64,000 nt of DNA from the NCBI RefSeq assembly GCF_015709225.1, contig NZ_JADNRS010000037.1, positions 23,560-87,559 on the forward strand, in the 5' to 3' direction. Source of the stretch: Acholeplasma laidlawii. Its GTDB lineage: Bacteria; Bacillota_I; Bacilli_A; Acholeplasmatales; Acholeplasmataceae. Each line of letters starts with the position of its first letter. Position 1 is the stretch's first letter. Both the position numbers and the translations under genes were made by a program. Below are positions 36,382 to 45,224 of this stretch, in pieces. A model generated the notes under the pieces. It was not told the DNA's origin and did no database searches. It was given only the letters and a program-made list of their open reading frames with translations.

Positions 36382-37758
36382 ATGAATTTAGAAGCGAAAA
36401 TCTACAACTTCTTAAAAGAAGTAGAAGATAACAAAAAGTTAAGCATGATTAGTTTTACAGTAGCTAACAAAGATGAAGTATTGTTTGATTACAAGAAAGA
36501 ACCATACCTTAAAGACGGTTTACAGTTAGTTTTTTCTATCACAAAATCATTTACATCTTTAGCAATTGGTATGTTATATGATAAAGGGCTTATTAATTTA
36601 GATGAAAAGATCATTGGTTATTTTAAAGATGAACTACCAGCAAATTATGATCCTTTAATTAGTGAGATAACCATTAGACATATCCTTACCATGACGAGTG
36701 GTATTGTTAAAGAAAATAATTTTGAGATGCTAAAGACTGGTGATTATAGAACCTACTTTTTAAGCCAAGAAGTGGCTTATAAACCAGGTACACACTATCA
36801 ATATCACTCAGCTACATCACATATGTTAAGTGCACTGTTTACTAAGATCACAGGAGTTACTATAGAGGATTACTTAAAAGAACATCTATTTGAACCACTA
36901 AATATTACAAATTTCCACTGGTCAAAAGCACCAGAAGGGCTTAATTTTGGTGGCTATGGTTTAAGTGTAAATAATGATGCATTAATTAAACTTGGCCAAC
37001 TCTTACTTAATCACGGAAACTATCAAGGTAAAGAACTTGTCTCTAAAGCATATCTTGATATGGCGACATCACCTCAAGCTATAAAGCAAGACTATGTAGG
37101 CAACCCGAATGCTAAAGCAATCGGTTACCAATATGGTTTTCAATTCCATGTGTCACCTAACTTAAGTTATAGGGCAGATGGAGCATTTGGTCAAATTGTC
37201 GTAATCTTTAATGATTTAGCCTTTATTTCAACTGCACAGTTTACAGATTATGAATTCTTATACGCAATGATTTATAAACACTTTACAAGGGAATCAGTAC
37301 CTGCAATTGAAACTGGTCAATTAGAAGCGTTTGTTTCAGGGTTAACTTTTAAAGAAGCACCTAAAGAAAATAACTTTAACTTACATAAAACGTATCACGT
37401 AGAATCAAACAAACTGGAAATTGAAACCTTAGAGTTTAGTCACGGTTACCTTTTACTACATTTTAATAATGGCTTAACAGATAAAATCGAGTACAACTTT
37501 GATCAAACAACTTATGGCATGAGCCATTATGCTAAAGACTTAAAAGTAGTTAATCAAAAACATTGGGTCATACCAAATTACGAAGATAACGAATTAACTC
37601 TAAAAATCTTATACATTGAAACGCCATTTTTCGCAGAGTATAAATTTAAATTTGAAGATGAAGCACTTACGTTTTCATTCATACCAAGTGCTAACTTCTT
37701 ATTTAATGGCTTTACAGTAACAAGTAAAAAGTATTTAAAAACAACTGTAAAAAGTTGA
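36382..37758 (+). CDS. Serine hydrolase of the beta-lactamase/class C fold
   Basis: The 458 residues. The N-terminal 310 match the beta-lactamase (PF00144) family: the SxxK motif with the nucleophile is SITKSF (about residue 54), the YxN-like motif is YQYHSATSHML (about 143), and ADGAFGQI occupies the place of the third motif. No signal peptide is present, so the enzyme is cytoplasmic, unlike true beta-lactamases. The C-terminal 140 residues are a separate beta-rich domain. In a bacterium without peptidoglycan a penicillin-binding role is unlikely; esterase or peptidase activity is more plausible. GAGGTGATG precedes ATG 36382. Monocistronic, with terminators on both sides. Confidence 0.82.
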   Translation: MNLEAKIYNFLKEVEDNKKLSMISFTVANKDEVLFDYKKEPYLKDGLQLVFSITKSFTSLAIGMLYDKGLINLDEKIIGYFKDELPANYDPLISEITIRHILTMTSGIVKENNFEMLKTGDYRTYFLSQEVAYKPGTHYQYHSATSHMLSALFTKITGVTIEDYLKEHLFEPLNITNFHWSKAPEGLNFGGYGLSVNNDALIKLGQLLLNHGNYQGKELVSKAYLDMATSPQAIKQDYVGNPNAKAIGYQYGFQFHVSPNLSYRADGAFGQIVVIFNDLAFISTAQFTDYEFLYAMIYKHFTRESVPAIETGQLEAFVSGLTFKEAPKENNFNLHKTYHVESNKLEIETLEFSHGYLLLHFNNGLTDKIEYNFDQTTYGMSHYAKDLKVVNQKHWVIPNYEDNELTLKILYIETPFFAEYKFKFEDEALTFSFIPSANFLFNGFTVTSKKYLKTTVKS

Positions 37759-37795
37759 TGTAGTTACATTCATTTTCTTACATTATTTAAAGCAC

Positions 37796-37827
37796 AAAAA
37801 CACCTTCAATGCAAGGTGTTTTTTTAT
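37796..37827 (+). terminator. Terminator
   Basis: AAAAACACCTT pairs with AAGGTGTTTTT around CAATGC, followed by TTTA. Confidence 0.88.
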
Positions 37828-37862
37828 GAAAACGACCGTAAGCATTTACATAATTGTTAGAG

Positions 37863-38015
37863 TTGCAAATGACTTTACCTTTGTATAAAATGTATATACT
37901 CAAACATCCGGGAATACAAAATCCTTTAAGTTTCTAGTTTTATTTTCTTAATGGACAGCTATACCCTGATGACGATTAGTAACTCTAAACAATATGTGAA
38001 AAGGGGTATAAAACC
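37863..38015 (+). promoter_or_regulatory. Promoter and structured leader of the nrd operon
   Basis: TTGCAA (37863-37868) and TAAAAT (37886-37891) are 17 bp apart and make a plausible promoter. In the leader, TATACCCT (37960-37967) can pair with GGGGTATA (38003-38010), which includes the ribosome-binding sequence AAAAGGGG of nrdD, so it could mask translation. I cannot match the leader to a known riboswitch class, and no clear NrdR box pair is seen. Confidence 0.4.
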
Positions 38016-40304
38016 ATGTTAGAGAAGATAAAGAAAAGAGATGGAAGAATCGTAAGATTTAATCCAGAAAAGATTAACGATGCCGTTACTAAGGCATTTA
38101 TAGCACTAGGAAAGGATCCAAAACTTGCAGATGAGGTCACAACAGGTGTACTAAATAAGGTAGATAGTAAGTTTAAAAAGCAAATTCCAACCGTTGAAGA
38201 TATACAAGATGAAGTAGAACGTACACTCATAGAATTAAACTATGCGGATGTTGCTAAATCTTATATTATTTACCGTGAGGATAGAAACAAAGTAAGAGAT
38301 AGAAACACTCGTCTTATGCATACTTATCATGACATTGCATTTTCAAAATCAACAGATTCTGATTTGAAAAGAGAAAATGCAAACGTCAACGGAGACACCC
38401 CAATGGGTGCGATGTTAAAGTATGGTAGTGAAGGTGCAAAAGAGTTTAATAGAATGTTTGTTTTAAACCCTAGACACTCTAGAGCACATGATGAAGGTAT
38501 TATTCATATCCACGACTTAGACTTCTTAACCTTAACACTTACTTGTTGTCAAATTGACCTAACTAAACTATTTACAAACGGATTCCAAACCGGTCACGGT
38601 AGTTTAAGAGAACCACAAGATATCAAAACATATGCAGCGCTAGCGTGTATAGCTATTCAGTCAAATCAAAATGATCAACATGGTGGACAATCTGTACCTA
38701 AATTTGATTATGATATGGCAACCGGTGTTAAAAAGACTTATGTTAGACACTTTAGAAATAATCTAGCTAAAGCACTTGATATCTTCCAAATTAGTTTAGA
38801 TGCTAAAACCATTCTAAATGATATTTTAAGTAAGACAGGTATTGAACCAAGACTTCTAAATGATGAAATTAATCCTCATTTACTAGAAGTACTGGGCAAT
38901 AATGAAGTCGCTAATAAAGTCGTTTTATTTACGACTAAAGAGGCTTTAAAAGAAACAACTAGAGATACTGAACAAGCAATGGAAAGTTTAGTACATAACT
39001 TAAACACCATGCACTCACGTGCAGGTGCTCAAGTACCATTCTCATCCATTAACTATGGAACAGATACATCTCATGAAGGTAGATTAGTGGTTTCATCTAT
39101 CTTAGATGCAACTACTAGAGGACTAGGTAGTGGTGAAACACCAATATTTCCTATTCAAATATTTAAGTTAAAAGAAGGTGTTAACTTAAATTTAGGCGAT
39201 CCAAACTACGACTTATTCCAAAAAGCGATGGCAACATCTGCTAAAAGATTATTCCCTAACTTTTCATTCTTAGATGCACCTTTTAATAAAGCGTTTTATA
39301 AAGAAGGGAATCCAGATACAGAAATCGCATATATGGGATGTCGTACACGTGTGATGTCAAATATTCATGACCCTGAAAAAGAAATTGTAACTGGACGAGG
39401 TAATTTAAGTTTTACATCTATTAACTTACCAAGACTAGCGCTAACTTCTAAATCAGAGGCACAGTTCTTTAATCAATTAGATGAAACCATTGATTTAGTG
39501 ACTGAGCAACTCTTAGAACGTTTTGATATCCAAAAGAAACTTTATGTATATAACTTCCCATTCTTAATGGGTCAAGGTGTATGGATAGATTCTGATAAAT
39601 TAGGACGCAATGACACCATCGAAGAAGTGATTAAACATGGTTCATTAGCAATTGGATTTATTGGACTTGCAGAAACACTAAAAGCATTAACTGGTAAACA
39701 CCACGGAGAAGATGCTGCATCACAAGCCCTAGGTTTAAAAATCATAGGACACATGAGAGATAGAATTGATGCCAAAGCGCGTCAATATAAATTAAATTTC
39801 TCTTTAATCGCAACACCAGCAGAAGGGTTATCTGGACGCTTTGTACAAATGGATAAGAAACGCTTTGGTATCTTAGAAGGTATTACTGATCATGAGTTTT
39901 ATACCAACTCATTCCATATACCCGTATATTATCCAACTGAGGCTTTCCATAAGATAGATATTGAAGCACCATATCATGCACTTACAAATGGTGGCCATAT
40001 ATCTTATATTGAACTTGATGGAGATCCTGCTAAAAATATTCCAGCTTTTGAAGCTATTATTAAATATATGGCTAAAAAAGGTATTGGATATGGTTCCATT
40101 AACCACCCAGTAGATTTTGATCCCGTATGTAAATACGTTGGTATTATTAATGAAGAATGTCCAAAATGTGGACGAAAAGAAACACCAGATGCACCATTTG
40201 ATAGAATCAGAAGAATTACAGGTTATTTAGTAGGTACATTAGACCGCTTTAATAACGCTAAGAAAAAGGAAGTAGAAGAACGTGTCAAACACTTCCACTC
40301 TTAA
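38016..40304 (+). CDS. nrdD: Anaerobic (class III) ribonucleoside-triphosphate reductase
   Basis: The 762 residues start with an ATP-cone domain (about 1-90, KRDGRIVRFNPEKINDAV), followed by the ten-stranded barrel of glycyl-radical reductases. The radical Gly is in RRITGYLVGTLDRFN near the C-terminus, and zinc-site cysteines are in ECPKCG just before it. It reduces NTPs to dNTPs without oxygen, using formate or thiol reductant, after activation by NrdG. AAGGGG precedes ATG 38016. It is the first gene of a six-gene nrd operon; nrdG starts inside its last codons. Confidence 0.95.
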   Translation: MLEKIKKRDGRIVRFNPEKINDAVTKAFIALGKDPKLADEVTTGVLNKVDSKFKKQIPTVEDIQDEVERTLIELNYADVAKSYIIYREDRNKVRDRNTRLMHTYHDIAFSKSTDSDLKRENANVNGDTPMGAMLKYGSEGAKEFNRMFVLNPRHSRAHDEGIIHIHDLDFLTLTLTCCQIDLTKLFTNGFQTGHGSLREPQDIKTYAALACIAIQSNQNDQHGGQSVPKFDYDMATGVKKTYVRHFRNNLAKALDIFQISLDAKTILNDILSKTGIEPRLLNDEINPHLLEVLGNNEVANKVVLFTTKEALKETTRDTEQAMESLVHNLNTMHSRAGAQVPFSSINYGTDTSHEGRLVVSSILDATTRGLGSGETPIFPIQIFKLKEGVNLNLGDPNYDLFQKAMATSAKRLFPNFSFLDAPFNKAFYKEGNPDTEIAYMGCRTRVMSNIHDPEKEIVTGRGNLSFTSINLPRLALTSKSEAQFFNQLDETIDLVTEQLLERFDIQKKLYVYNFPFLMGQGVWIDSDKLGRNDTIEEVIKHGSLAIGFIGLAETLKALTGKHHGEDAASQALGLKIIGHMRDRIDAKARQYKLNFSLIATPAEGLSGRFVQMDKKRFGILEGITDHEFYTNSFHIPVYYPTEAFHKIDIEAPYHALTNGGHISYIELDGDPAKNIPAFEAIIKYMAKKGIGYGSINHPVDFDPVCKYVGIINEECPKCGRKETPDAPFDRIRRITGYLVGTLDRFNNAKKKEVEERVKHFHS

Positions 40305-40797
40305 GTTACGCGTTAATGACTTCATTAGTGATTCTATTGTGGATGGATTTGGTTTAAGATTTGTTGTATTTACCCAAGGCTGCAATTTAAGATGTCCTGG
40401 TTGCCATAATCCATCAACACATGCACTTGATGAAGGTAAACTCATTGAGCTCACTGAGATTAGAAAAAAATGGAAGAAAAATCCACTGCTACATGGTATT
40501 ACCATTAGCGGTGGAGAACCCTTCTTACAACCAGAGCCTGTATTAGAATTAATCAAAATGGCACATGAAGATGGTTTAGATGTCAATATCTATAGTGGCA
40601 ACACTTATGAGACGCTAAAGAAAAAAGAATGTCCATTCATCAATGAAATTCTAAAAGAGGCAGATATTTTAATTGATGGTCCGTTTATACAGCAACTCAA
40701 AAATTTAAATCTATTATGGCGTGGTAGTTCAAACCAACGCATTATAGATTTAAAGAAAACTTATATGAATCAGGAGCTTGTTATTATACCTGATTGA
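40282..40797 (+). CDS. nrdG: Anaerobic ribonucleotide reductase activating protein (radical SAM)
   Basis: The 171 residues belong to the radical-SAM activase. The 4Fe-4S motif CNLRCPGC (about residue 34) has the CxxxCxxC spacing, and ITISGGEPFLQ is the SAM-binding GGE motif. The N-terminal ISDSIVDGFGLRFVVFTQG is diagnostic for NrdG. The start is GTG 40282 with GGAAG at suitable spacing, overlapping nrdD by 23 bp. It generates the glycyl radical on NrdD. Confidence 0.94.
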   Translation: MSNTSTLKLRVNDFISDSIVDGFGLRFVVFTQGCNLRCPGCHNPSTHALDEGKLIELTEIRKKWKKNPLLHGITISGGEPFLQPEPVLELIKMAHEDGLDVNIYSGNTYETLKKKECPFINEILKEADILIDGPFIQQLKNLNLLWRGSSNQRIIDLKKTYMNQELVIIPD

Positions 40798-40821
40798 TAC
40801 ACACACTAGGGAGGAATGCTA

Positions 40822-41193
40822 ATGACCATCATATTTGATAGTCTAACAGGGCAAACAAAAAGGTTTGCTACTAGTCTTGGCTTTGATGCCGTTCATATAA
40901 AACTTTATGAAGGTGAGCCTAAAGATAAATTATTTTTGGTGACCAGAAGTATTAATTTTGGTCAAATTCCTGAAACTACAAAAGATTTTTTAGATACATA
41001 CAAAGAACATGTAGTTGGAGTTGCCGTCTCAGGTAATAAAAACTGGGGTGAAAATTACGGGAAAGCTGGAGATAAGATCGAGGCTCAATATAAAATTCCA
41101 CTGATATTGAAATTTGAAGGTTCTGGATTTAAATCAGATAAAGAGGCAGTTAAAAACTGGCTACTAAGACAACAAGAAGGAAAAAAGGAGTAA
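40822..41193 (+). CDS. nrdI: Flavodoxin-like NrdI protein
   Basis: ATG 40822 fits the AGGGAGG site (7-bp spacing) better than the in-frame ATG at 40816. The 123 residues show the NrdI flavodoxin fold: IIFDSLTGQTKRFATSLG (FMN phosphate loop), LVTRSINFGQIPETTKDFL, and GVAVSGNKNWGENYGKAGD with GN-x-NWG flavin contacts. NrdI supplies the oxidant that assembles the Mn-tyrosyl radical in NrdF. It follows nrdG by 24 bp and precedes nrdE by 4 bp. Confidence 0.93.
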   Translation: MTIIFDSLTGQTKRFATSLGFDAVHIKLYEGEPKDKLFLVTRSINFGQIPETTKDFLDTYKEHVVGVAVSGNKNWGENYGKAGDKIEAQYKIPLILKFEGSGFKSDKEAVKNWLLRQQEGKKE

Positions 41194-41197
41194 GTGA

Positions 41198-43300
41198 ATG
41201 GATCAAAAAAGAGATGTAATCCCTGAGTGGGTGGTATTAAATAATCAGATCACCGATGAAAATGGTGAGATAAAAGATATTAGTAAAGATAAGGCAGCTG
41301 CTAAAAGCTACTTTCTTAATGAGGTGAATAAACGTACTCAGTTTTTTCACTCATTAGAAGAAAAATTAGAGTTTTTAGTAGAAAATGATTATTATGAAAA
41401 AGCTTTTCTAGATAAATACACGATGGAACAAATTAAAACAGTATATGATATTGCATATGCAGCTAAATTTAGATTTCCAACGTATATGGGCGCATTTAAG
41501 TTCTATAATGACTATGCCTTAAAAGATCGTACGGGTAAAAACTATTTAGAGCGTTATGAAGATAGATTAGCTGTGAATGCACTATATCACGCTAATGGTG
41601 ATTTTGATAAAGCAAGAAACCTAATTAGATTGTTAATTAGTCAAGACTTTACACCGGCAACACCAACACTACTTAATACTGGTAAATCTAAACGTGGTGA
41701 GTTTGTATCTTGTTTCCTACTTGAAGCAGGAGATTCCCTAAATGATATTTCAAGAATATCAGAGTTTAGCATGCAGTTATCTAAAGTAGGTGGTGGTGTA
41801 AGTATTAACCTTACAAACCTAAGAGCTAAAGGTGAGGCCATTAAAGGTATTCCTAACGTTTCGAAAGGTGTTGTAGGGGTTGTAAAACTACTTGACAACA
41901 ACTTTAGATACGCAGACCAAATGGGCCAAAGAACTGGTGCTGGCGCAGTGTATTTAAACGTCTTTCATGCTGACATTGAAGATTTCTTATCCACTAAGAA
42001 ATTAAATGCAGATGATGATATTCGTGCAAAAACTTTATCTATGGGTGTTGTTATTCCCGATAAGTTTATGGAACTAGCAAGAGATAACAAGGATATGTGG
42101 TTATTCTACCCACATACCGTATTTGAACAATACGGTAAAGACTTTGCTGATATTTCTATTGATATGGATCACTGGTATGATGTTTTAGCGGATAATCCAT
42201 TGGTTAGAAAACGTAAAGTAAACCCTAGAAAGATCTTAGATATGATTGCACAACTTCAAGGTGAATCTGGTTACCCTTATATTATGTTTTCAGATAACGT
42301 CAATAAGGCAAATCCACTAGATATGCCTGTGAAGTTCTCAAACCTATGTACAGAAATATTACAGCCAACCATCACTTCACACTATGGTGATTATGGTGCA
42401 AATAACGATGATATTGGTATGGATATTTCATGTAACCTAGCAAGTGGTCATATGGGTAATATGATGAAACATAACACCATCAAAGAAACTGTATTTGGTG
42501 CAATGGACGTGATGAACTCTGTTTCAAATCAAACAGATATTAAACATGTGCCAGCTGTTGCTAAGGCAAACAGATTAAATCGCTCTGTAGGATTTGGTAT
42601 TATGGGTCATCACGGCTATATCGCTGAAAACTATATTATGTATGGTAGTGATGAAAATATTGAGTTAATCGATGTATTCTTTAATATCGTAAACTATTAT
42701 TCATTAGTACACTCTATGGAAAAAGCTAAAGAAACTGGTGAGAAGTTCCACCGTTTTGAAAAGTCTAAATATGCAGATGGATCTTACTTTGATGGACGTG
42801 GTCAAATACTACCTAAAACAGATAAGGTCAAAGAACTATTTAAAAATATTTATATTCCAACCGATGATGATTGGCTACAACTTAAAGAAGATGTCATGAC
42901 ACACGGTTTATATAACTCACACCGCTTAGCGGTTGCACCTAATGGTTCAATTGGGTATGTGATGAGTGCAACACCATCACTTACACCAATTAAACAATTA
43001 GTAGAAGAAAGAACTTATGGTAACTCAAAAACATACTATCCTATGCCAGCAGTAGACAAGGCAGCATTTATGTATGAGACAGCATACCGTATGGATACAT
43101 ATCGTTTAATTGATGTGATTGCTACTGCACAAAAGCACGTAGATCAAGGGATTTCATTTGAACTATGTATTACATCAGATATTACAACAAGAGAACTTCA
43201 AAAATATTACTTATATGCACACTATCAAGGTATTAAAACACTATACTATACACGTACTCAAAAATTAAAAATTGAAGAGTGTGAATCTTGTGCAGTCTAA
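41198..43300 (+). CDS. nrdE: Class Ib ribonucleoside-diphosphate reductase, alpha subunit
   Basis: The 700 residues have the NrdE length and lack the ATP-cone of NrdA. Seen: TPATPTLLNTGKSKRGEFVSCFLLEAGDS-like opening (redox Cys in FVSCFL), LCTEILQP with the thiyl-radical Cys and Glu of the active site, MDISCNLAS with its partner Cys, ATPSLTPIKQLVEERTYGNS, YYTRTQ with the radical-relay tyrosines and the C-terminal CESC redox pair. It reduces NDPs with electrons from the NrdH-like glutaredoxin. GGAG precedes ATG 41198. Confidence 0.96.
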   Translation: MDQKRDVIPEWVVLNNQITDENGEIKDISKDKAAAKSYFLNEVNKRTQFFHSLEEKLEFLVENDYYEKAFLDKYTMEQIKTVYDIAYAAKFRFPTYMGAFKFYNDYALKDRTGKNYLERYEDRLAVNALYHANGDFDKARNLIRLLISQDFTPATPTLLNTGKSKRGEFVSCFLLEAGDSLNDISRISEFSMQLSKVGGGVSINLTNLRAKGEAIKGIPNVSKGVVGVVKLLDNNFRYADQMGQRTGAGAVYLNVFHADIEDFLSTKKLNADDDIRAKTLSMGVVIPDKFMELARDNKDMWLFYPHTVFEQYGKDFADISIDMDHWYDVLADNPLVRKRKVNPRKILDMIAQLQGESGYPYIMFSDNVNKANPLDMPVKFSNLCTEILQPTITSHYGDYGANNDDIGMDISCNLASGHMGNMMKHNTIKETVFGAMDVMNSVSNQTDIKHVPAVAKANRLNRSVGFGIMGHHGYIAENYIMYGSDENIELIDVFFNIVNYYSLVHSMEKAKETGEKFHRFEKSKYADGSYFDGRGQILPKTDKVKELFKNIYIPTDDDWLQLKEDVMTHGLYNSHRLAVAPNGSIGYVMSATPSLTPIKQLVEERTYGNSKTYYPMPAVDKAAFMYETAYRMDTYRLIDVIATAQKHVDQGISFELCITSDITTRELQKYYLYAHYQGIKTLYYTRTQKLKIEECESCAV

Positions 43301-43310
43301 GGGGGATAAA

Positions 43311-44420
43311 ATGGATAAAAAAGCAACTAAAACTTCAAAAATTAAACTAAAGCCAATTAAGCGTGTACAATACGAAGGTGCTAATTGGAATGAACCAGAA
43401 GATGATTATACACAACACTTCTACGAACAAAACCTTTCACAGTTTTGGCGTCCTGAAGACGTTTCCCTACAACCAGACTTAAATGTTTGGAGTGTGTTAC
43501 CAGAAAACATTCAAGATGCATATGCTAAAAACCTATTAGTGCTAACATTCTTAGATACACATCAAGGTGATATTGGTATGCCGGTGGTTTCTAGATCCTT
43601 AGATGATCACTTCCATCAAAGAAAAGCAGTCTTAAACTTTATGGGTGCAATGGAAAATGCAGTGCACGCTAAGAGTTACTCAAATATCTTTATGACGTAT
43701 ATGTCTAACCAAAAAATAGATGAATTATTCCTTTGGGGTGAAAAGCATACCAATCTTCAAAACATTATGAGTCTTATTGTAGGTTATTATAAAGAGTTAG
43801 ATCGTTATAACTATCTAAAACAATTTGAATCAAGTGATCCTGGATACAGTGAAACAGATTTTAACATCGCTCAGTATAAAGCGATGGTAGCATCTGTTTA
43901 CTTAGAAACTTGGTTATTCTATTCAGGGTTTTATTATCCATTATTCTTTTATGGACAAGGTAAACTCATGCAAGCAGGAGAAATCATTAACCTTATTTTA
44001 AGAGATGAATCTATTCATGGGTTATATGTAGGGCGCCTTGCTCAAGAAGTATTTGAAACATTTTCAAATGAACTACAAGAAGAACTTACCCAATGGGTAC
44101 ATGATTTCTTATTAGAGTTATATCATGAGCAAAATGAACTCGTAGAATCAATTTACGATGCTGTAGAACTATCTCATGATGTGAAGATATTTGTTAGATA
44201 TAACGCAAATAAAGCACTGATGAACTTAGGTTTTGATCCATACTTTGAACCCGAAGATGTCAATCCTGTTGTCTTAAACGGTTTAAATACTGAAACAAAG
44301 ACAATGGATAACTTCTCAATGAAGGGGAATGGTTATCAAAAGATGAAAAGTGAAATGTTAAAAGATTCAGACTTTGTATTTGATAAAGAAAAAATTATTA
44401 CTTTTGGGGGAAAGAAATAA
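43311..44420 (+). CDS. nrdF: Class Ib ribonucleoside-diphosphate reductase, beta subunit
   Basis: ATG 43311 (MDKKATKTSK) is chosen because AAGGGGGA lies before it; the product has 369 residues. All metal ligands of the canonical class Ib dimanganese site are present: Asp in QPDLNVW, Glu and His in MENAVHAKSYS, Glu in YLETWLFYSGF, and Glu/His in LRDESIHG. The radical Tyr follows as HAKSYS. The metal-free class Ie variant of some mycoplasmas, which replaces these Glu residues, is therefore excluded. The TAATG overlap couples it to the next gene. Confidence 0.96.
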   Translation: MDKKATKTSKIKLKPIKRVQYEGANWNEPEDDYTQHFYEQNLSQFWRPEDVSLQPDLNVWSVLPENIQDAYAKNLLVLTFLDTHQGDIGMPVVSRSLDDHFHQRKAVLNFMGAMENAVHAKSYSNIFMTYMSNQKIDELFLWGEKHTNLQNIMSLIVGYYKELDRYNYLKQFESSDPGYSETDFNIAQYKAMVASVYLETWLFYSGFYYPLFFYGQGKLMQAGEIINLILRDESIHGLYVGRLAQEVFETFSNELQEELTQWVHDFLLELYHEQNELVESIYDAVELSHDVKIFVRYNANKALMNLGFDPYFEPEDVNPVVLNGLNTETKTMDNFSMKGNGYQKMKSEMLKDSDFVFDKEKIITFGGKK

Positions 44421-44680
44421 TGAGTGTTTACTTATTAACAAAAAATGATTGTACACAATGTGCACAATTAAAGATGTTTCTAAAGTTTGGTTTAAACAAC
44501 AAATATGAACCGGATATCACAATTGTGAACAAAGAAGACAACCAGGAAATGTTTGATAGACTGACAGCTGAGTATGGTATTCTTACACTACCTGCAATGA
44601 TAGCAAATGGTGAGGCTCTAACCAGAACTCAACCATCACCTGTACTGACATTCTTAGAAAAACACGTAGGTAAAAAATAA
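44420..44680 (+). CDS. nrdH: Glutaredoxin-like NrdH protein
   Basis: The 86-residue thioredoxin-fold protein carries the redox motif CTQC at residues 10-13 and LTLPAMIANGE, the cis-Pro region. By length and operon position it is the NrdH-type electron donor for NrdE. The sequence is divergent from standard NrdH (which has CVQC and a WSGFRP tail), so a thioredoxin-like variant is possible. It starts in the nrdF stop codon and is the last gene of the operon. Confidence 0.82.
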   Translation: MSVYLLTKNDCTQCAQLKMFLKFGLNNKYEPDITIVNKEDNQEMFDRLTAEYGILTLPAMIANGEALTRTQPSPVLTFLEKHVGKK

Positions 44681-44685
44681 TAAGA

Positions 44686-44716
44686 GTAAGTTTGGGAAAT
44701 CCAAACTTACTTTTAT
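44686..44716 (+). terminator. Terminator of the nrd operon
   Basis: GTAAGTTTGG (44686-44695) pairs perfectly with CCAAACTTAC (44701-44710), followed by TTTTAT. Confidence 0.9.
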
Positions 44717-44796
44717 ATTTAAGGTTAATTTCTTGCATAATTTTTGACATATACGTATAATATGAATAAATTTTATTTATGTTAGGGGTTTTAAAG

Positions 44797-45183
44797 ATGC
44801 ATGTATTTGAAGAATATTTAAAATCAATGAAAGATGAATCAAACCGAACCATCATGAGAAATCTACTAGACTGGGTAATTGCTACATTCCCAATGCTAGA
44901 TACAAAAATAGCATGGAATCAACCACACTTTGTTCATGAGGGTACATATATTATTGCTTTTACACATGCTAAAGCGCATCTGTCAGTAGCCCCTGAATAT
45001 AAAGCAATTGATGAGTTTAAAAAAGAAATTAGAGATAGAAAGTATTTATCCACAAACTTTATTTTTAAAATCAAATGGAATCAAGCAATTGATCTGGATT
45101 TAATCAAGAAAATTATTGAATATAATATGAAAGATAAAGCCGGATATAAAACTTATTGGAGAAAATCGAATCTTACCAAGTAA
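44797..45183 (+). CDS. DUF1801 (YdhG/frataxin-like) protein
   Basis: ATG 44797 has TAGGGG at 8-bp spacing; the in-frame ATG at 44779 has none. The 128 residues match the DUF1801/YdhG fold: MHVFEEYLKSMKDESNR, LLDWVIATFPMLDTKIAWNQ and FTHAKAHLSVAPEY, then KFIIKW-like strands and a basic C-terminus. Relatives have been proposed as iron chaperones, but the activity is not settled. Monocistronic between two terminators. Confidence 0.8.
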   Translation: MHVFEEYLKSMKDESNRTIMRNLLDWVIATFPMLDTKIAWNQPHFVHEGTYIIAFTHAKAHLSVAPEYKAIDEFKKEIRDRKYLSTNFIFKIKWNQAIDLDLIKKIIEYNMKDKAGYKTYWRKSNLTK

Positions 45184-45184
45184 A

Positions 45185-45224
45185 CAAAAATCCCAGTCAC
45201 TAGAAATGACTGGGATTTTGTTAT
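45185..45224. terminator. Bidirectional terminator between the DUF1801 gene and potD
   Basis: AAAATCCCAGTCA (45187-45199) pairs perfectly with TGACTGGGATTTT (45207-45219). Confidence 0.88.

Noticed and set aside
37963..37990. Hammerhead-like CTGATGA before nrdD
   Set aside because: The GAAA core and the three helices needed for the ribozyme are absent.
43311..44420. Metal-free class Ie NrdF as in some mycoplasmas
   Set aside because: All carboxylate and His ligands and the radical Tyr are in place, so it is an ordinary class Ib subunit.
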